The notes: generated by a model from the sequence alone, not told the origin. A DNA stretch of 33,388 nt from Betaproteobacteria bacterium (GCA_016210745.1 JACQTO010000084.1:1-33388); one strand, 5' to 3'; shown: positions 9,685 through 19,382, numbered from the stretch's first letter. Made by a program: numbers and translations.

Positions 9685-10188
9685 GTGACCACGAGTGACC
9701 TCCGCAAGCTGGTCCAGGAGCTCGAGGTCTACCAGACCGAGCTGCAACTTCAGAACGAGGAACTGCGCCAGGCGAGGATGGAGCTGGAGGCTACCATTAA
9801 CGAACTCTACGATTCAGCTCCCCTCGGTTATTGCACCCTGAGCCGTTACGGCGATATCGAAAAGGCCAGCCTGAGTAGCATCGACATGCTGGGACGACCG
9901 CGCACCGAATTGCTGGGCCGGCGTTTTGCAGCACTTGTATCGCCTGAATCGCTCGCCGACTTCAATCACATCCTGCGTCGGATCATGGGCACCTACGACA
10001 AGGCGAGCTGCATAGTGAACTTGATGAAGGGCGACCACACTTCCTTGCTCACCTACATTCAGGCCACCGGAGCGGGTCCCGATGCAAGCTTCTGCCGCTT
10101 AGCACTGGTGGACATCAGTTCAGTCCGAACGAATCGGCGCCCCGTTAGGTCAGCGCCATCCTCGCCAACCAGGAATTCTCACTCTTGA
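9685..10188 (+). CDS. Truncated PAS-domain sensor protein
   Basis: The predicted product is 167 aa with a GTG start behind GAGGAG. Residues 1-40 form an amphipathic coiled coil (ELEVYQTELQLQNEELRQAR) of the kind that precedes PAS domains in hybrid histidine kinases and diguanylate cyclases. Residues 41-145 are PAS-like: the opening YDSAPLGYCTLS is typical, and LALVDISS is its usual last strand. After this strand the family normally continues into a HisKA, GGDEF or second PAS domain; here it ends within ~20 low-complexity residues. I therefore read it as a sensor that lost its output domain, or as a pseudogene. No signalling partner is adjacent, and the convergent neighbour is an XRE regulator. 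Confidence 0.65.
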   Translation: MTTSDLRKLVQELEVYQTELQLQNEELRQARMELEATINELYDSAPLGYCTLSRYGDIEKASLSSIDMLGRPRTELLGRRFAALVSPESLADFNHILRRIMGTYDKASCIVNLMKGDHTSLLTYIQATGAGPDASFCRLALVDISSVRTNRRPVRSAPSSPTRNSHS

Positions 10189-10347
10189 CCGGGTCGGGGA
10201 TGGGCAGCAACGCAACTGCCGAAATGAAAAGCGGTTCGTCGGGGATCAATCGAACTGGATACCCGCATCCTTCACTGCCTGACTCCAGGGTGGAGGTTCA
10301 ATTGCACGATTGCGTGCTTCCATCAGCGCTTACTGTGGACACAGCCC

Positions 10348-10716
10348 CTATTCGACCTGCGCCTCGCTAGTCCGAGGCATGATACAAACGGTCCGTTGCC
10401 CCCGGGCACTGCCCCGCTCGCCGGCTTTTCTCGGCTTGACCCGCGACGCTTGGCGCAGCCTCCGGTAGAGTTCCGGGTCTTGGGACTTGAGACGGTCGAC
10501 GATGTCGAAATCCTCTTTCGTGATCTTGGACAGCTCGAGGCGCTCGACGTGAACCAAGCGAAGCAGCTCCCAGACCGGCTTAGGCATCTTGCGACTGCCT
10601 TCGTAACGCGACCCGGCGCTCTGAGTCACTCCAATCCGGGTCCAGAACTCCCTTTGATTCAGGCCCAACTTGCGTCGTATTTCGCGAGCCCTGACGGAAG
10701 ATCCTGGCGATTCCAT
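10348..10716 (-). CDS. XRE-family helix-turn-helix regulator, copy A
   Basis: This is a small DNA-binding protein, 122 aa from the internal ATG at 10716. The helix-turn-helix spans REIRRKLGLNQREFWTRIGV, followed by TQSAGSRYE, the layout of Cro/C1-type recognition domains; the rest is a basic helical tail (ELYRRLRQASRVKPRKAGER). It is closely similar along its length to copy C (21362-21739). The frame extends upstream to 10863, but that extension overlaps a copy of the multicopper-oxidase leader that has lost one base relative to the other copies. The leader's own ATG (10820) is therefore out of frame, and the ribosome-binding site before 10716 is weak. No target genes can be named. Confidence 0.75.
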   Translation of the reverse strand: MESPGSSVRAREIRRKLGLNQREFWTRIGVTQSAGSRYEGSRKMPKPVWELLRLVHVERLELSKITKEDFDIVDRLKSQDPELYRRLRQASRVKPRKAGERGSARGQRTVCIMPRTSEAQVE

Positions 10717-10728
10717 GGCGATCTGATC

Positions 10729-10986
10729 ATGTGACAGCGCTTTGACGACCTCGAGGCGGTTCCTCCGGGTGTTTTCCGCTTCCCGTTGCCGGCCCTTAAC
10801 GCCTTCCTTGAAAGAAACATGGTTGACCTCTACTCCGCATTTCCAGCGATGGAGTTTGGTCAAACCTGTCGCCTTCGATTGACCAGCCTCCGCACCTGCA
10901 TGTGCTTGTAGCGGATGGACCCTGACAGGAGCGTGACGACTCGATTACATTTCTTGTCAAGCTTCGTAATCCTGAGGGCCTGCTCA
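10729..10986 (-). repeat. Dispersed leader module, copy A
   Basis: About 258 bases are highly similar to 14768-15067 and 21769-21995, in the same orientation. Read on the minus strand the module holds a promoter-like element, a ~100-base untranslated leader, a ribosome-binding site (weakened here to GGAGTAGAGG), an ATG at 10820 and ~30 codons. A one-base deletion shifts the codons after the first ten out of frame. It lies just before XRE copy A. Confidence 0.85.
10924..10948 (-). promoter_or_regulatory. ECF-like promoter element in leader copy A
   Basis: On the minus strand GTAATC (10948-10943) is followed after 15 bases by TGTC (10927-10924). The pair with the same spacing occurs in copies B and C. 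Two short boxes with a fixed ~15-16-base spacer are typical of extracytoplasmic-function sigma promoters; the cognate factor is not in the window. Confidence 0.4.
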
Positions 10987-11042
10987 ACACCAACGCATTA
11001 CAGGCGGCGCCGGCGTACAAGCTCACGTTGAAGGAAGCCGCG

Positions 11043-12089
11043 TCAGCGTGCGGGCAAGGGCCGCTTGTTCGCCTGAACGCGCAGATCGCTGCTTCGCGAC
11101 TCCAGGTACGAGATCACTGCGGCCACCTCGTCCCGCGACAGCTCCAGGTTCGGCATCCGGACCCTGAACTTTTCGAACAGCGCGGTGGCGATTGGGTCGC
11201 GCGCGGCGAGCACCCGATCCGGAAACTGGATGTAGCGGGTAAGCCAGGCGCGTTCGCGCCGCGTGGTGACATCGCGCAGATCGGGCCCCACCTTGTCGCC
11301 TTGTCCTTGCCCAACACTATGACAAGCGCTGCAGCGGCTCTGGAAGAGGTACTGCCCGTTCTGGTATTCCATCGGGCGCGCCTGGGCGTAGCTTGGCTGC
11401 GGCTGTTCATCGCGCCAGCCGAAGAACGTCCCCAGCATCGCGGCGAGAAACCGCGGATTGTCGAGCGCGTGCTTTCTTGTCCACTGGCCGCTGGGCTCGT
11501 CGCCGACCACCAGGACTGCGCTGTGGCCGTCGCGGGTTTCGGCTTCTCTCGCGCGCAGGAGCCCGAGCTTCTGGGTGACGAGCTTGATGTCCTCCATCTT
11601 GCCCGTGAGGAACAGCCATCCCGGCCCTGCGCCGAACTTCTCCGCGTAGGCCTTTAGCACCTGCGGCGTGTCGCGCTCCGGATCGATGCTGAGGGAGTAG
11701 AAGAAGATGTCTTTGCCGACCCGCTCGCCGAGGATCTTCTGCACCTCGCCGAGCATCGCGGTCTCGAGCGGGCACACGTCCTTGCAGTCGGTGAACATCA
11801 CGTTGATGGCCACCGACTTGCCCTTCAAGAGGTCGTCGTAAAGGCGAACCTTGGTGCCGAGATGCGTGGTCAGCTCGACGTTGGGAAAGTAATTCGCCCC
11901 GTAGCGGTTTCGCGATGTGCGCGCGGAGGGAGCCGCGTCCTTGCCCCCACTCGCGGCGGCGGCACCCGGCGCGTGGTGAGAAGCCTCGTGCGCGCGCACC
12001 GCCGGGGCGGCCATGGTGAGCAACGCCGCGGCGAGAGTGAACGCTGCTGCGGCTGAGCCGGCGCCGGCGCGGATGTTGGCTCGCATCAT
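11043..12089 (-). CDS. SCO1/SenC domain fused to cytochrome c
   Basis: This exported protein of 348 aa joins two redox modules. A signal peptide spans roughly residues 1-33 (ending AVRA). The SCO thioredoxin-fold domain follows, with copper ligands C102 and C106 (DCKDVCP) and H189 (DGHSAVLVV), plus the family motif SLSIDPERDTP. SCO proteins deliver copper to cytochrome oxidase CuA sites or act as thiol reductases. After ~50 residues comes a monohaem cytochrome c domain: CSACH at 253-257 with a likely axial methionine at 312 (RMPNLELS). A short His-rich run (HEASHHAPG) after the signal peptide could hold metal. It starts at ATG 12089 after AAGGAG and is the third gene of the multicopper oxidase operon, supporting a periplasmic copper or electron-transfer role. 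Confidence 0.88.
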   Translation of the reverse strand: MMRANIRAGAGSAAAAFTLAAALLTMAAPAVRAHEASHHAPGAAAASGGKDAAPSARTSRNRYGANYFPNVELTTHLGTKVRLYDDLLKGKSVAINVMFTDCKDVCPLETAMLGEVQKILGERVGKDIFFYSLSIDPERDTPQVLKAYAEKFGAGPGWLFLTGKMEDIKLVTQKLGLLRAREAETRDGHSAVLVVGDEPSGQWTRKHALDNPRFLAAMLGTFFGWRDEQPQPSYAQARPMEYQNGQYLFQSRCSACHSVGQGQGDKVGPDLRDVTTRRERAWLTRYIQFPDRVLAARDPIATALFEKFRVRMPNLELSRDEVAAVISYLESRSSDLRVQANKRPLPAR

Positions 12090-12174
12090 ATTTCAGTCTC
12101 CTTGATTGGCCCGCAGTCAAAGCCGGCAAAGCGCCCGCGCGCATGGCCAGCCGGCTCGTGCAGTGTCGATGCGG

Positions 12175-12645
12175 CTATCGGACCGAAGCCGTTGCCGAGG
12201 ACACTGCTCCGGTCGTGGGGTCAACGGTGAGCGCAAAGGACGCGGTGCCGGCGCGCGCCGTCGAGAGGTCGCCCCCGCTCTTCGTGAACGGGAAACTGAA
12301 CTCGAGAAAATGGGACACCGACACGCTCCGGTTCAGCTGCTCGGGACCGGTGATGACGTACCTTGCCCTCGTGAACGACCCCACGCCGCGAACGCGGCTG
12401 AGATCGATGGTGAGCACGAGCGTGGGCCGATTGAAATCGGGGTCGGGCGAGATCTTGCTCTCGACCGTGGCCTGGCCGAAGAACCTGACACTCTCCGGCG
12501 AGCCGGCCACCGTGCCGTCGATCGGCACCGACAGGGTGTTCCAGTTGTCGGCCGCCCGCACCGGGGTGCTCGCCCACCAAGCCGTCCACCCTGTGAGCGC
12601 AAGCGAAAGCACCACCGGACTCAACAAGAATCGATAGACCTTCAT
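12175..12645 (-). CDS. Exported protein of unknown function in the copper operon
   Basis: The product is 156 aa and I do not recognise its family. Residues 1-32 form a signal peptide (hydrophobic core VVLSLALTGWTAWW, cleavage after PVRA). The mature part is predicted beta-rich (NTLSVPIDGTVAGSPESVRF, TLVLTIDLSRVRGVGSFT), suggesting a small beta-sandwich. It has no cysteine and no His/Met cluster, so no obvious metal site. A strong ribosome-binding site (AAAGGAG) precedes the ATG, and only 12 bases separate it from the multicopper oxidase stop. It sits between two copper-type redox genes, so a partner or chaperone role in the periplasm is plausible but unproven. Confidence 0.8.
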   Translation of the reverse strand: MKVYRFLLSPVVLSLALTGWTAWWASTPVRAADNWNTLSVPIDGTVAGSPESVRFFGQATVESKISPDPDFNRPTLVLTIDLSRVRGVGSFTRARYVITGPEQLNRSVSVSHFLEFSFPFTKSGGDLSTARAGTASFALTVDPTTGAVSSATASVR

Positions 12646-12657
12646 CGCTTTCTCCTT

Positions 12658-14859
<2,202 letters not shown>

Positions 14860-14962
14860 GGTTGACCTCCTCTCCGCATTTCCATCGACGGAGCTTGGCC
14901 AAACCTATCGCCTCCGATTGACCAACCTCCACACCCGTATGTAGTTGTAGTGGATGGACCGG

Positions 14963-14987
14963 GACAGGAGCATGACGCGACGATTAC
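14963..14987 (-). promoter_or_regulatory. ECF-like promoter element of the multicopper oxidase operon
   Basis: On the minus strand GTAATC (14987-14982) is separated by 15 bases from TGTC (14966-14963). A second GTAATC (15028-15023) in the upstream duplicate lacks the TGTC partner. The surrounding TTAACAAGGAATGTAATC is also an imperfect dyad (TTAACA-N5/6-TGTAAT), so a response-regulator box of the copper-responsive type is an alternative reading. Confidence 0.45.
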
Positions 14988-15067
14988 ATTCCTTGTTAAC
15001 CTCTGCAGAAGCGTGACGGCACGATTACATTTCTTGTTAACCTTCGCAATCCTGAGGACCTGCTCAA

Positions 15068-15715
15068 GCTTCGCCTCACCGCAAGCAAGGTCCGTTGCCG
15101 CATGACCGATGGGTTCGTCCAGCGCGCTGTCCGTCGGGCGAGCGCAAAACAATTCGGCGGGGAGCTGGGAATGCCTCTGCCAACCGGCTTCGATTCGCCG
15201 GATTTCGGCCGCTAATTCGGGCGCGCGGCTTTGTGCCAGGCAAGGTGCCAGGAGTAATCAAGACGAGTGTAATAGCGCCAAGCCAGGTACAGTCGGCGAA
15301 GCATAAGCGGGTCGCCGGTTTTTGCGCCGGAATGGTCACTCGCAGGTTGGCGCAATATGATTGTGTCGGCGAGCGCCGTCCTGTTCAGGGGCCGACGCGA
15401 TAGGTCGCTGCTGATCGCTGAAAGCAGTACAGATTGTTTGCGCATGGTTCCTAACCGTAGAGGGGCTCAATCGTTCATTGAGCACGTTGCGTGCCCGGGC
15501 GGGGCTGCGTCCAATTCGCCGGAAAACGCTTTTAGAGCGTGACAAACTTGCGATTACGACCATGCGAATCCGCGGAGTCCGGGGAAACCGCTGTCGAAAA
15601 TGCCAAATTGGCGATGAGAAGCCGACGGCGCGTGTGACTCCCCGACCAGCGGTCGATTTCTGAACGACTGCCTGCCGAAAACACTCTATTGAATACCGCA
15701 ATTAGGGAGTCTCCA
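15068..15715. other. Mostly noncoding stretch upstream of the oxidase leader
   Basis: About 650 bases with several short overlapping open frames on both strands and no recognisable domain. The only frame with protein-like composition is the small one at 15212-15304. It may hold decayed coding DNA. Confidence 0.4.
15212..15304 (-). CDS. Possible 30-aa aromatic/basic small protein
   Basis: A 30-residue frame, rich in Trp, Tyr and Arg (LRRLYLAWRYYTRLDYSWHL...), starts at ATG 15304. The composition is unlike random GC-rich translation and recalls short LYLAWRY-type hypothetical proteins in other betaproteobacteria. No good ribosome-binding site precedes it, and the frame is open further upstream to 15445. 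It might be a membrane-associated microprotein, or the end of a lost gene. Confidence 0.35.
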   Translation of the reverse strand: MLRRLYLAWRYYTRLDYSWHLAWHKAARPN

Positions 15716-16177
15716 ATGCACTTCTTGGTCCAAAGCCTGCTCTTATGCGTATTCTTGGCTCCGATAGAAGTTCGGGCAGTTGGCGATGTGGCGCCAGGGA
15801 AATGGGAGATCACCACAAAGGTTGCCGTTCCGAAACTGCCGTTCGGCTTGACAGTGCCTGGAAACCTTCCCCTTCCCCTTCCCCTTCCCCAATCAGGCAC
15901 TCGTGCCGTGTGCATCAGCGAAGAAGATGTTGACCAACCGCAGGCCTTCGTTAAGGCGCAGACCGGATGCCTCCTTCAAGACTTGCAGGGGGCGGACGGA
16001 CAATTCAAATGGAAAGTGAGTTGCGACAGTCCTCCTCGTTCCCGCGGCACGGGGAGATTGACTGTAAACGAAGATACGCTTCAAGGAACTGCGACGCTAA
16101 TAACTGCGGTACAAGGTTTCGAACTGCCTGTATCAATGCGCTACAGTGGTCGTCGTCTGGGAGAGTGTTCTCGATGA
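15716..16177 (+). CDS. DUF3617-like exported protein
   Basis: The product is 153 aa with a signal peptide (FLVQSLLLCVFLAPIEVRA). The opening of the mature part, DVAPGKWEITTKVAVP, and the end, MRYSGRRLGEC, match the DUF3617 pattern as I know it: small periplasmic proteins with paired cysteines and no established function. A slippage-prone CCTTCC repeat (15865-15890, four units) encodes a Pro-Leu run near residue 50. I chose ATG 15716 because it directly precedes the signal peptide and follows AGGGAG; an upstream in-frame start at 15689 would add nine polar residues. It is a single-gene unit, convergent with the methyltransferase. Confidence 0.75.
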   Translation: MHFLVQSLLLCVFLAPIEVRAVGDVAPGKWEITTKVAVPKLPFGLTVPGNLPLPLPLPQSGTRAVCISEEDVDQPQAFVKAQTGCLLQDLQGADGQFKWKVSCDSPPRSRGTGRLTVNEDTLQGTATLITAVQGFELPVSMRYSGRRLGECSR

Positions 16178-16180
16178 CCT

Positions 16181-16205
16181 GCTCCCCGCCCGCCGTTCGG
16201 GGAGC
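16181..16205. terminator. Hairpin between convergent genes
   Basis: An 8-bp stem (GCTCCCCG paired with CGGGGAGC) lies immediately after the DUF3617-like gene and before the convergent methyltransferase. No U-run follows, so intrinsic termination is doubtful. Confidence 0.35.
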
Positions 16206-16274
16206 CACGCAAAATCAAGCAGCTCCATATGATGGATGCGGCGGCCTCTTTGCTCACGCATCCGTGGTGTCCGT

Positions 16275-16871
16275 TTACCCCTTGCGTGCGACGATTGTGG
16301 CAAACTCTTTTCTTGTCTTTCCCGGTGCGTCAAAGCTGTCGTGCTTCGACAGAAGGATGCGCCACCCCGTGAACCGCTCCTCCAGCTCATTGCCTCCGAA
16401 AAGGTAGTAGCGCCCCGGCTCGAACATGCCCATGTAGGTCGTGCCCTCCGTAAGCACGTTGATGATTGCTCGTCCGTCTGCTGCGACGTGGGTCTGGATC
16501 TCATCGAGGAGCGCGAGCGCGCGGGCCCGTTCGAAAAACATCAGCAACCCGATCGCCACGATCGTATCGAACTCCCCTGCGATCGCGTAGCTTGAAAGGT
16601 CTGCGAGCACCGGTTCAATTCTGAGACCCTGAGCCGCCGCGGTCTCCCGGATCCGCCGGACCGCAGTCTCGCTCGCGTCGACCGCGACAACCTCCGCGCC
16701 GCTCCGCGCGGCTTCAATGCACAGGTTGCCCAATCCGCAGCCGAGATCCAGAACACGGCCATGCACGAAAGGAAGAGCGGCCTTCTCGAACGGATTCAGC
16801 GCGAAGTCGCTGCCCGCAACCTGCGTCTGGAACTGGGTATCGAAAAACCTGATGCTCTGATTTGAAGTCAT
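16275..16871 (-). CDS. Class I SAM-dependent methyltransferase
   Basis: This is a 198-aa cytoplasmic methyltransferase with a Rossmann fold. Motif I is VLDLGCGLGN (residues 40-49), the acidic end of strand 2 is VVAVDAS (61-67), and the post-I region VLADLSSYAI and motif FDTIVAIGLLMFFER follow. Overall it resembles small TehB/UbiE-like enzymes, including thiopurine or tellurite methyltransferases, but nothing fixes the substrate. I place the start at ATG 16871 (MTSNQSIRFFDTQF). The longer frame to 17090 runs antisense into the phosphorylase-like gene and has no domain character. It is divergent from that gene with a 166-base gap. Confidence 0.85.
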   Translation of the reverse strand: MTSNQSIRFFDTQFQTQVAGSDFALNPFEKAALPFVHGRVLDLGCGLGNLCIEAARSGAEVVAVDASETAVRRIRETAAAQGLRIEPVLADLSSYAIAGEFDTIVAIGLLMFFERARALALLDEIQTHVAADGRAIINVLTEGTTYMGMFEPGRYYLFGGNELEERFTGWRILLSKHDSFDAPGKTRKEFATIVARKG

Positions 16872-16991
16872 CGCGAGTCCCGTTCGCAAATCCGTTGATC
16901 GAATCAAAATTTCGCCGCGCTCAACGCTAGCCCAACGAAGCCAGCCATCGGGATAGCGCGGAAGCCTACACCACCCCCTCTCATCGATCGC

Positions 16992-17011
16992 CTTGTGGCC
17001 GAATACAATAC
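16992..17011 (+). promoter_or_regulatory. Promoter-like box upstream of the phosphorylase-like gene
   Basis: CTTGTG-NN-CGAATACAATAC, 18 of 20 bases identical to 7780-7799 before the Fic gene, ends 26 bases before the start codon. TACAAT (17004-17009) could be a -10 element. No clear -35 is visible. Confidence 0.35.
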
Positions 17012-17037
17012 CAGGTCTTGCCTGGTCGGAGTTCCGC

Positions 17038-17838
17038 ATGCCCGTGCCATTATTGCAGCACAAGCGCCATGACGCACCCAGCGCATTCACGCCAGAATCC
17101 CTGCTGCGCGAAGCGCGCCGCCAAAAAGGCCTCGGGATTGTGAGTGTCCCTGCGGTGTGCGTTCTCGATCCCGACGGAGACCTGGTTCGCCGACTGCGCG
17201 ATGACGGTCGAGCACAGATCGATCGTTCCTGGGCCTGCTATCACACCGAACTCTATCGCGGATGCGTGGAAGGATTGGAGCTTGGGCTGCTTGGTTGCGC
17301 CGTCGGAGCGCCCTTCGCAGTCCTGGTGGCGGAGGAACTCTTTGCCTCGGGCTGCCGGCTTCTGATCAGCATCACTTCCGCGGGACAACTCGTTGAACTG
17401 CACCCGCCACCGTACTTCGTTCTGATCGAAAAAGCCCTGCGTGATGAGGGCACAAGCTATCACTACCTGCCTGCCTCGGAATTCAGCGCGGCCGATCCTG
17501 CGCTCCTCTCCCTTCTCGACGGCGGATTCGACGGCATCGGTGTAGCCGTTGAGCGGGGCGCAACATGGACGACGGACGCGCCGTTCCGAGAGACCGATGA
17601 CGCGATCACCAGGATGAAATCGATAGGGCTGCTCGCAGTGGAGATGGAGGCCGCGGCCCTCTACGCATTCGCAAGCGCGCGCGGAAAGGCAGTCGTGTGT
17701 TTCGCTCACGTGACCAACCAGATGGGGCGTATCGAACAGGATTTCGAGAAAGGCGAGGCGGACGGCAGCGTCAGCTCCCTTGCGGTAATCCGAAGAGTTG
17801 CCTCAGTCCTGCTTCCTTCCCTGATGACAAGGGGATAG
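17038..17838 (+). CDS. Nucleoside phosphorylase-like protein (PNP/UDP family)
   Basis: This 266-aa protein belongs to the phosphorylase fold family that cleaves purine or pyrimidine nucleosides with phosphate. Key features are the late motif LLAVEMEAAALYAFA with E202-M-E204, which binds ribose in the family; the glycine-rich AVGAPFAVLVAEEL (phosphate region, about 88-101); and ISITSAGQL (about 110-118). The arrangement is closest to uridine-phosphorylase-like proteins, but the substrate is open. ATG 17038 follows GGAG. The next gene, a DsrE-like protein, is 79 bases downstream on the same strand and may be co-transcribed. Confidence 0.8.
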   Translation: MPVPLLQHKRHDAPSAFTPESLLREARRQKGLGIVSVPAVCVLDPDGDLVRRLRDDGRAQIDRSWACYHTELYRGCVEGLELGLLGCAVGAPFAVLVAEELFASGCRLLISITSAGQLVELHPPPYFVLIEKALRDEGTSYHYLPASEFSAADPALLSLLDGGFDGIGVAVERGATWTTDAPFRETDDAITRMKSIGLLAVEMEAAALYAFASARGKAVVCFAHVTNQMGRIEQDFEKGEADGSVSSLAVIRRVASVLLPSLMTRG

Positions 17839-17917
17839 GTATGATCGCCCTGCGCTGGATCGCCGACCGAGGCGGTCTCTGGCATCACTTTCAATCGAAT
17901 ACACCAGGAGCCCAATC

Positions 17918-18286
17918 ATGTCTGAAGAATCCCGAGAACTAGTCGTGCTGATGACAAGAGGCGCGGACCACGAACTATCGTCGGTCGCATTTACGGTGGC
18001 ATGCGGTGGAATTACGGCAGGCCTGAAGGTTTGCGCCTTCTTGACAAGCTCAGCAGTCGATCTCGTTCGGCGGCGGAGCATAGACATGACCCAGGTACAG
18101 CCGTTCGATCCGCTAAAGACCTTGATAGAAGACTTCATCAAACGCGGCGGGATGGTGGTTGCCTGCCCACCCTGCGTGAAGGCGCGCGGTTATGCCCAGG
18201 AAGACTTCATTGACGGCGTAACCATTGCCGGCGCCAGCGTCATCCACGAAAAATTCAAGGCAGGAGCTGCCAGCCTGAGCTTTTGA
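17918..18286 (+). CDS. DsrE/DsrF-like family protein
   Basis: This 122-aa cytoplasmic protein has the DsrE fold: first strand ELVVLMTRGADHE, a Gly-rich turn (ACGGITAGLKVCAFL), and a late CPPC (residues 83-86) in GGMVVACPPCVKARGY. In DsrE/TusD-type relatives a cysteine in this region carries persulfide sulfur; many family members of this length are uncharacterised. A CAGGAG site precedes ATG 17918. The phosphorylase-like gene lies upstream, possibly in one transcript. No dsr, tus or sox genes are in the window, so a sulfur-relay role is only suggested by the fold. Confidence 0.8.
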   Translation: MSEESRELVVLMTRGADHELSSVAFTVACGGITAGLKVCAFLTSSAVDLVRRRSIDMTQVQPFDPLKTLIEDFIKRGGMVVACPPCVKARGYAQEDFIDGVTIAGASVIHEKFKAGAASLSF

Positions 18287-18454
18287 CCATAAGGTCACAT
18301 AAGGCGGCGGCGAGCGCTTTACGCCGAACGCCTGGCGGGCCAGTTTGCACTGGGCGTGCTCCCGGGTGCAGTGTGGACACCTTGCTCGGGGCCGACAGGG
18401 AACCGCGGTATCCCGGGGGTTGGTCTTACGACTCGATTCTGGCCACTGAGCGCG

Positions 18455-19138
18455 TCAGACGACAATCTCCGGCAGTGCCGCCAGCGTCTCGATCACGCCG
18501 TCGGGAGGTTCCGGTATCCGTTCCGGGGCCTGCGCAAAACGATTGCACCAGAGAACCCGATAGCCAAAAGCCTTGGCCGCATGCGCGTCCCACGCATTTG
18601 ACGACAGAAAGCACATCGCTTCGGGGGCGAGTTTGAATCTTTCTTGCGGCAGACGATAGACCGACGGATGCGGTTTGAAGACCTTGACCGCCTCTACCGA
18701 AAGGATTGCATCCAGCATTTCGGCGATGCCGGAATTTTCAGCGGCGGAAGCCAGCATCCGCGGCTCGCCGTTAGAGAGAATGGCCAGTTTCATCCCGGCC
18801 GACTTGAGCCGCGACAGCGTCTCCTTCACTTCGGGATAGGCTCGCAGCCGCAAATAAAGATCCATCAGCCGACCGCGAAGCGCCGGATCGTCGAACTTCA
18901 GGCTCGCCATCGCATAGTCGAGGGCGTCGCCCGTGACCTGCCAGAAATTGACATGCCTGCCCATCAAGCCGCGCAGCCAGGTGTATTGAAGTTGCTTCGT
19001 ACGCCATAGATCGGCGAGCGGCTGCCATTTCTCGCCAAGTTCGTCCTTCGCCTGTGCCGCCGCGCTGTTGACGTCGAACAAGGTGCCATAAGCGTCGAAC
19101 ACGCACGCCTTGATATTTTTCAGCCGGATTGTCGACAT
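18455..19138 (-). CDS. Haloacid dehalogenase, type II
   Basis: This 227-aa HAD-superfamily hydrolase resembles L-2-haloacid dehalogenases, which release halide from 2-haloalkanoic acids by attack of an aspartate. The nucleophile is D15 in FDAYGTLFD; LSNGEPRML carries the motif II serine and substrate Asn, KPHPSVY the motif III lysine, and SSNAWDAHAAK the acidic motif with the Asn/Asp pair typical of dehalogenases. QYTWLRGLMG matches the conserved cap segment with the halide-binding Arg. ATG 19138 lies behind GAGGAGG, so I prefer it to the longer frame starting at 19207. It probably acts alone, as no halide transporter or regulator is adjacent. Confidence 0.88.
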   Translation of the reverse strand: MSTIRLKNIKACVFDAYGTLFDVNSAAAQAKDELGEKWQPLADLWRTKQLQYTWLRGLMGRHVNFWQVTGDALDYAMASLKFDDPALRGRLMDLYLRLRAYPEVKETLSRLKSAGMKLAILSNGEPRMLASAAENSGIAEMLDAILSVEAVKVFKPHPSVYRLPQERFKLAPEAMCFLSSNAWDAHAAKAFGYRVLWCNRFAQAPERIPEPPDGVIETLAALPEIVV

Positions 19139-19173
19139 AGCTTTTCCTCCTCGAGAGCAATTGTCCTTACGCT

Positions 19174-19307
19174 TCACCGCGTGCGGGATAGTTGTTCTTG
19201 GTGACAAAGTCTACCGCGTTCAGAACGTCCTGGAGCGACGGCCGCGCAAACGGCACGGTGTCGATCGATGCGCAGTACAGCGTGCCATCTGGCTTTACCC
19301 AATACCT
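19174..19307 (-). pseudogene. C-terminal relic of an unidentified gene
   Basis: Just upstream of the dehalogenase on the same strand an open frame of ~44 codons reads KPDGTLYCASIDTVPFARP and LNAVDFVTKNNYPARGEA before a stop at 19174. The composition is protein-like, but there is no start codon and the frame is blocked by a stop at 19308-19310. It looks like the tail of a lost gene formerly next to the dehalogenase. The family is not recognised. Confidence 0.4.
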
Positions 19308-19382
19308 TTAGTCGAACCAGCGGTCGCCGCCTTACAGCCGGTTAAGCATTTTTCTCACGCTTCGATTATTTCTGGCGAATCT

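Noticed and set aside
15225..15260. TGGCAC-containing palindrome as a second sigma-54 promoter
   Set aside because: The GG-N10-GC spacing fails on both strands; the repeat comes from two Trp-His codon pairs in the small frame.
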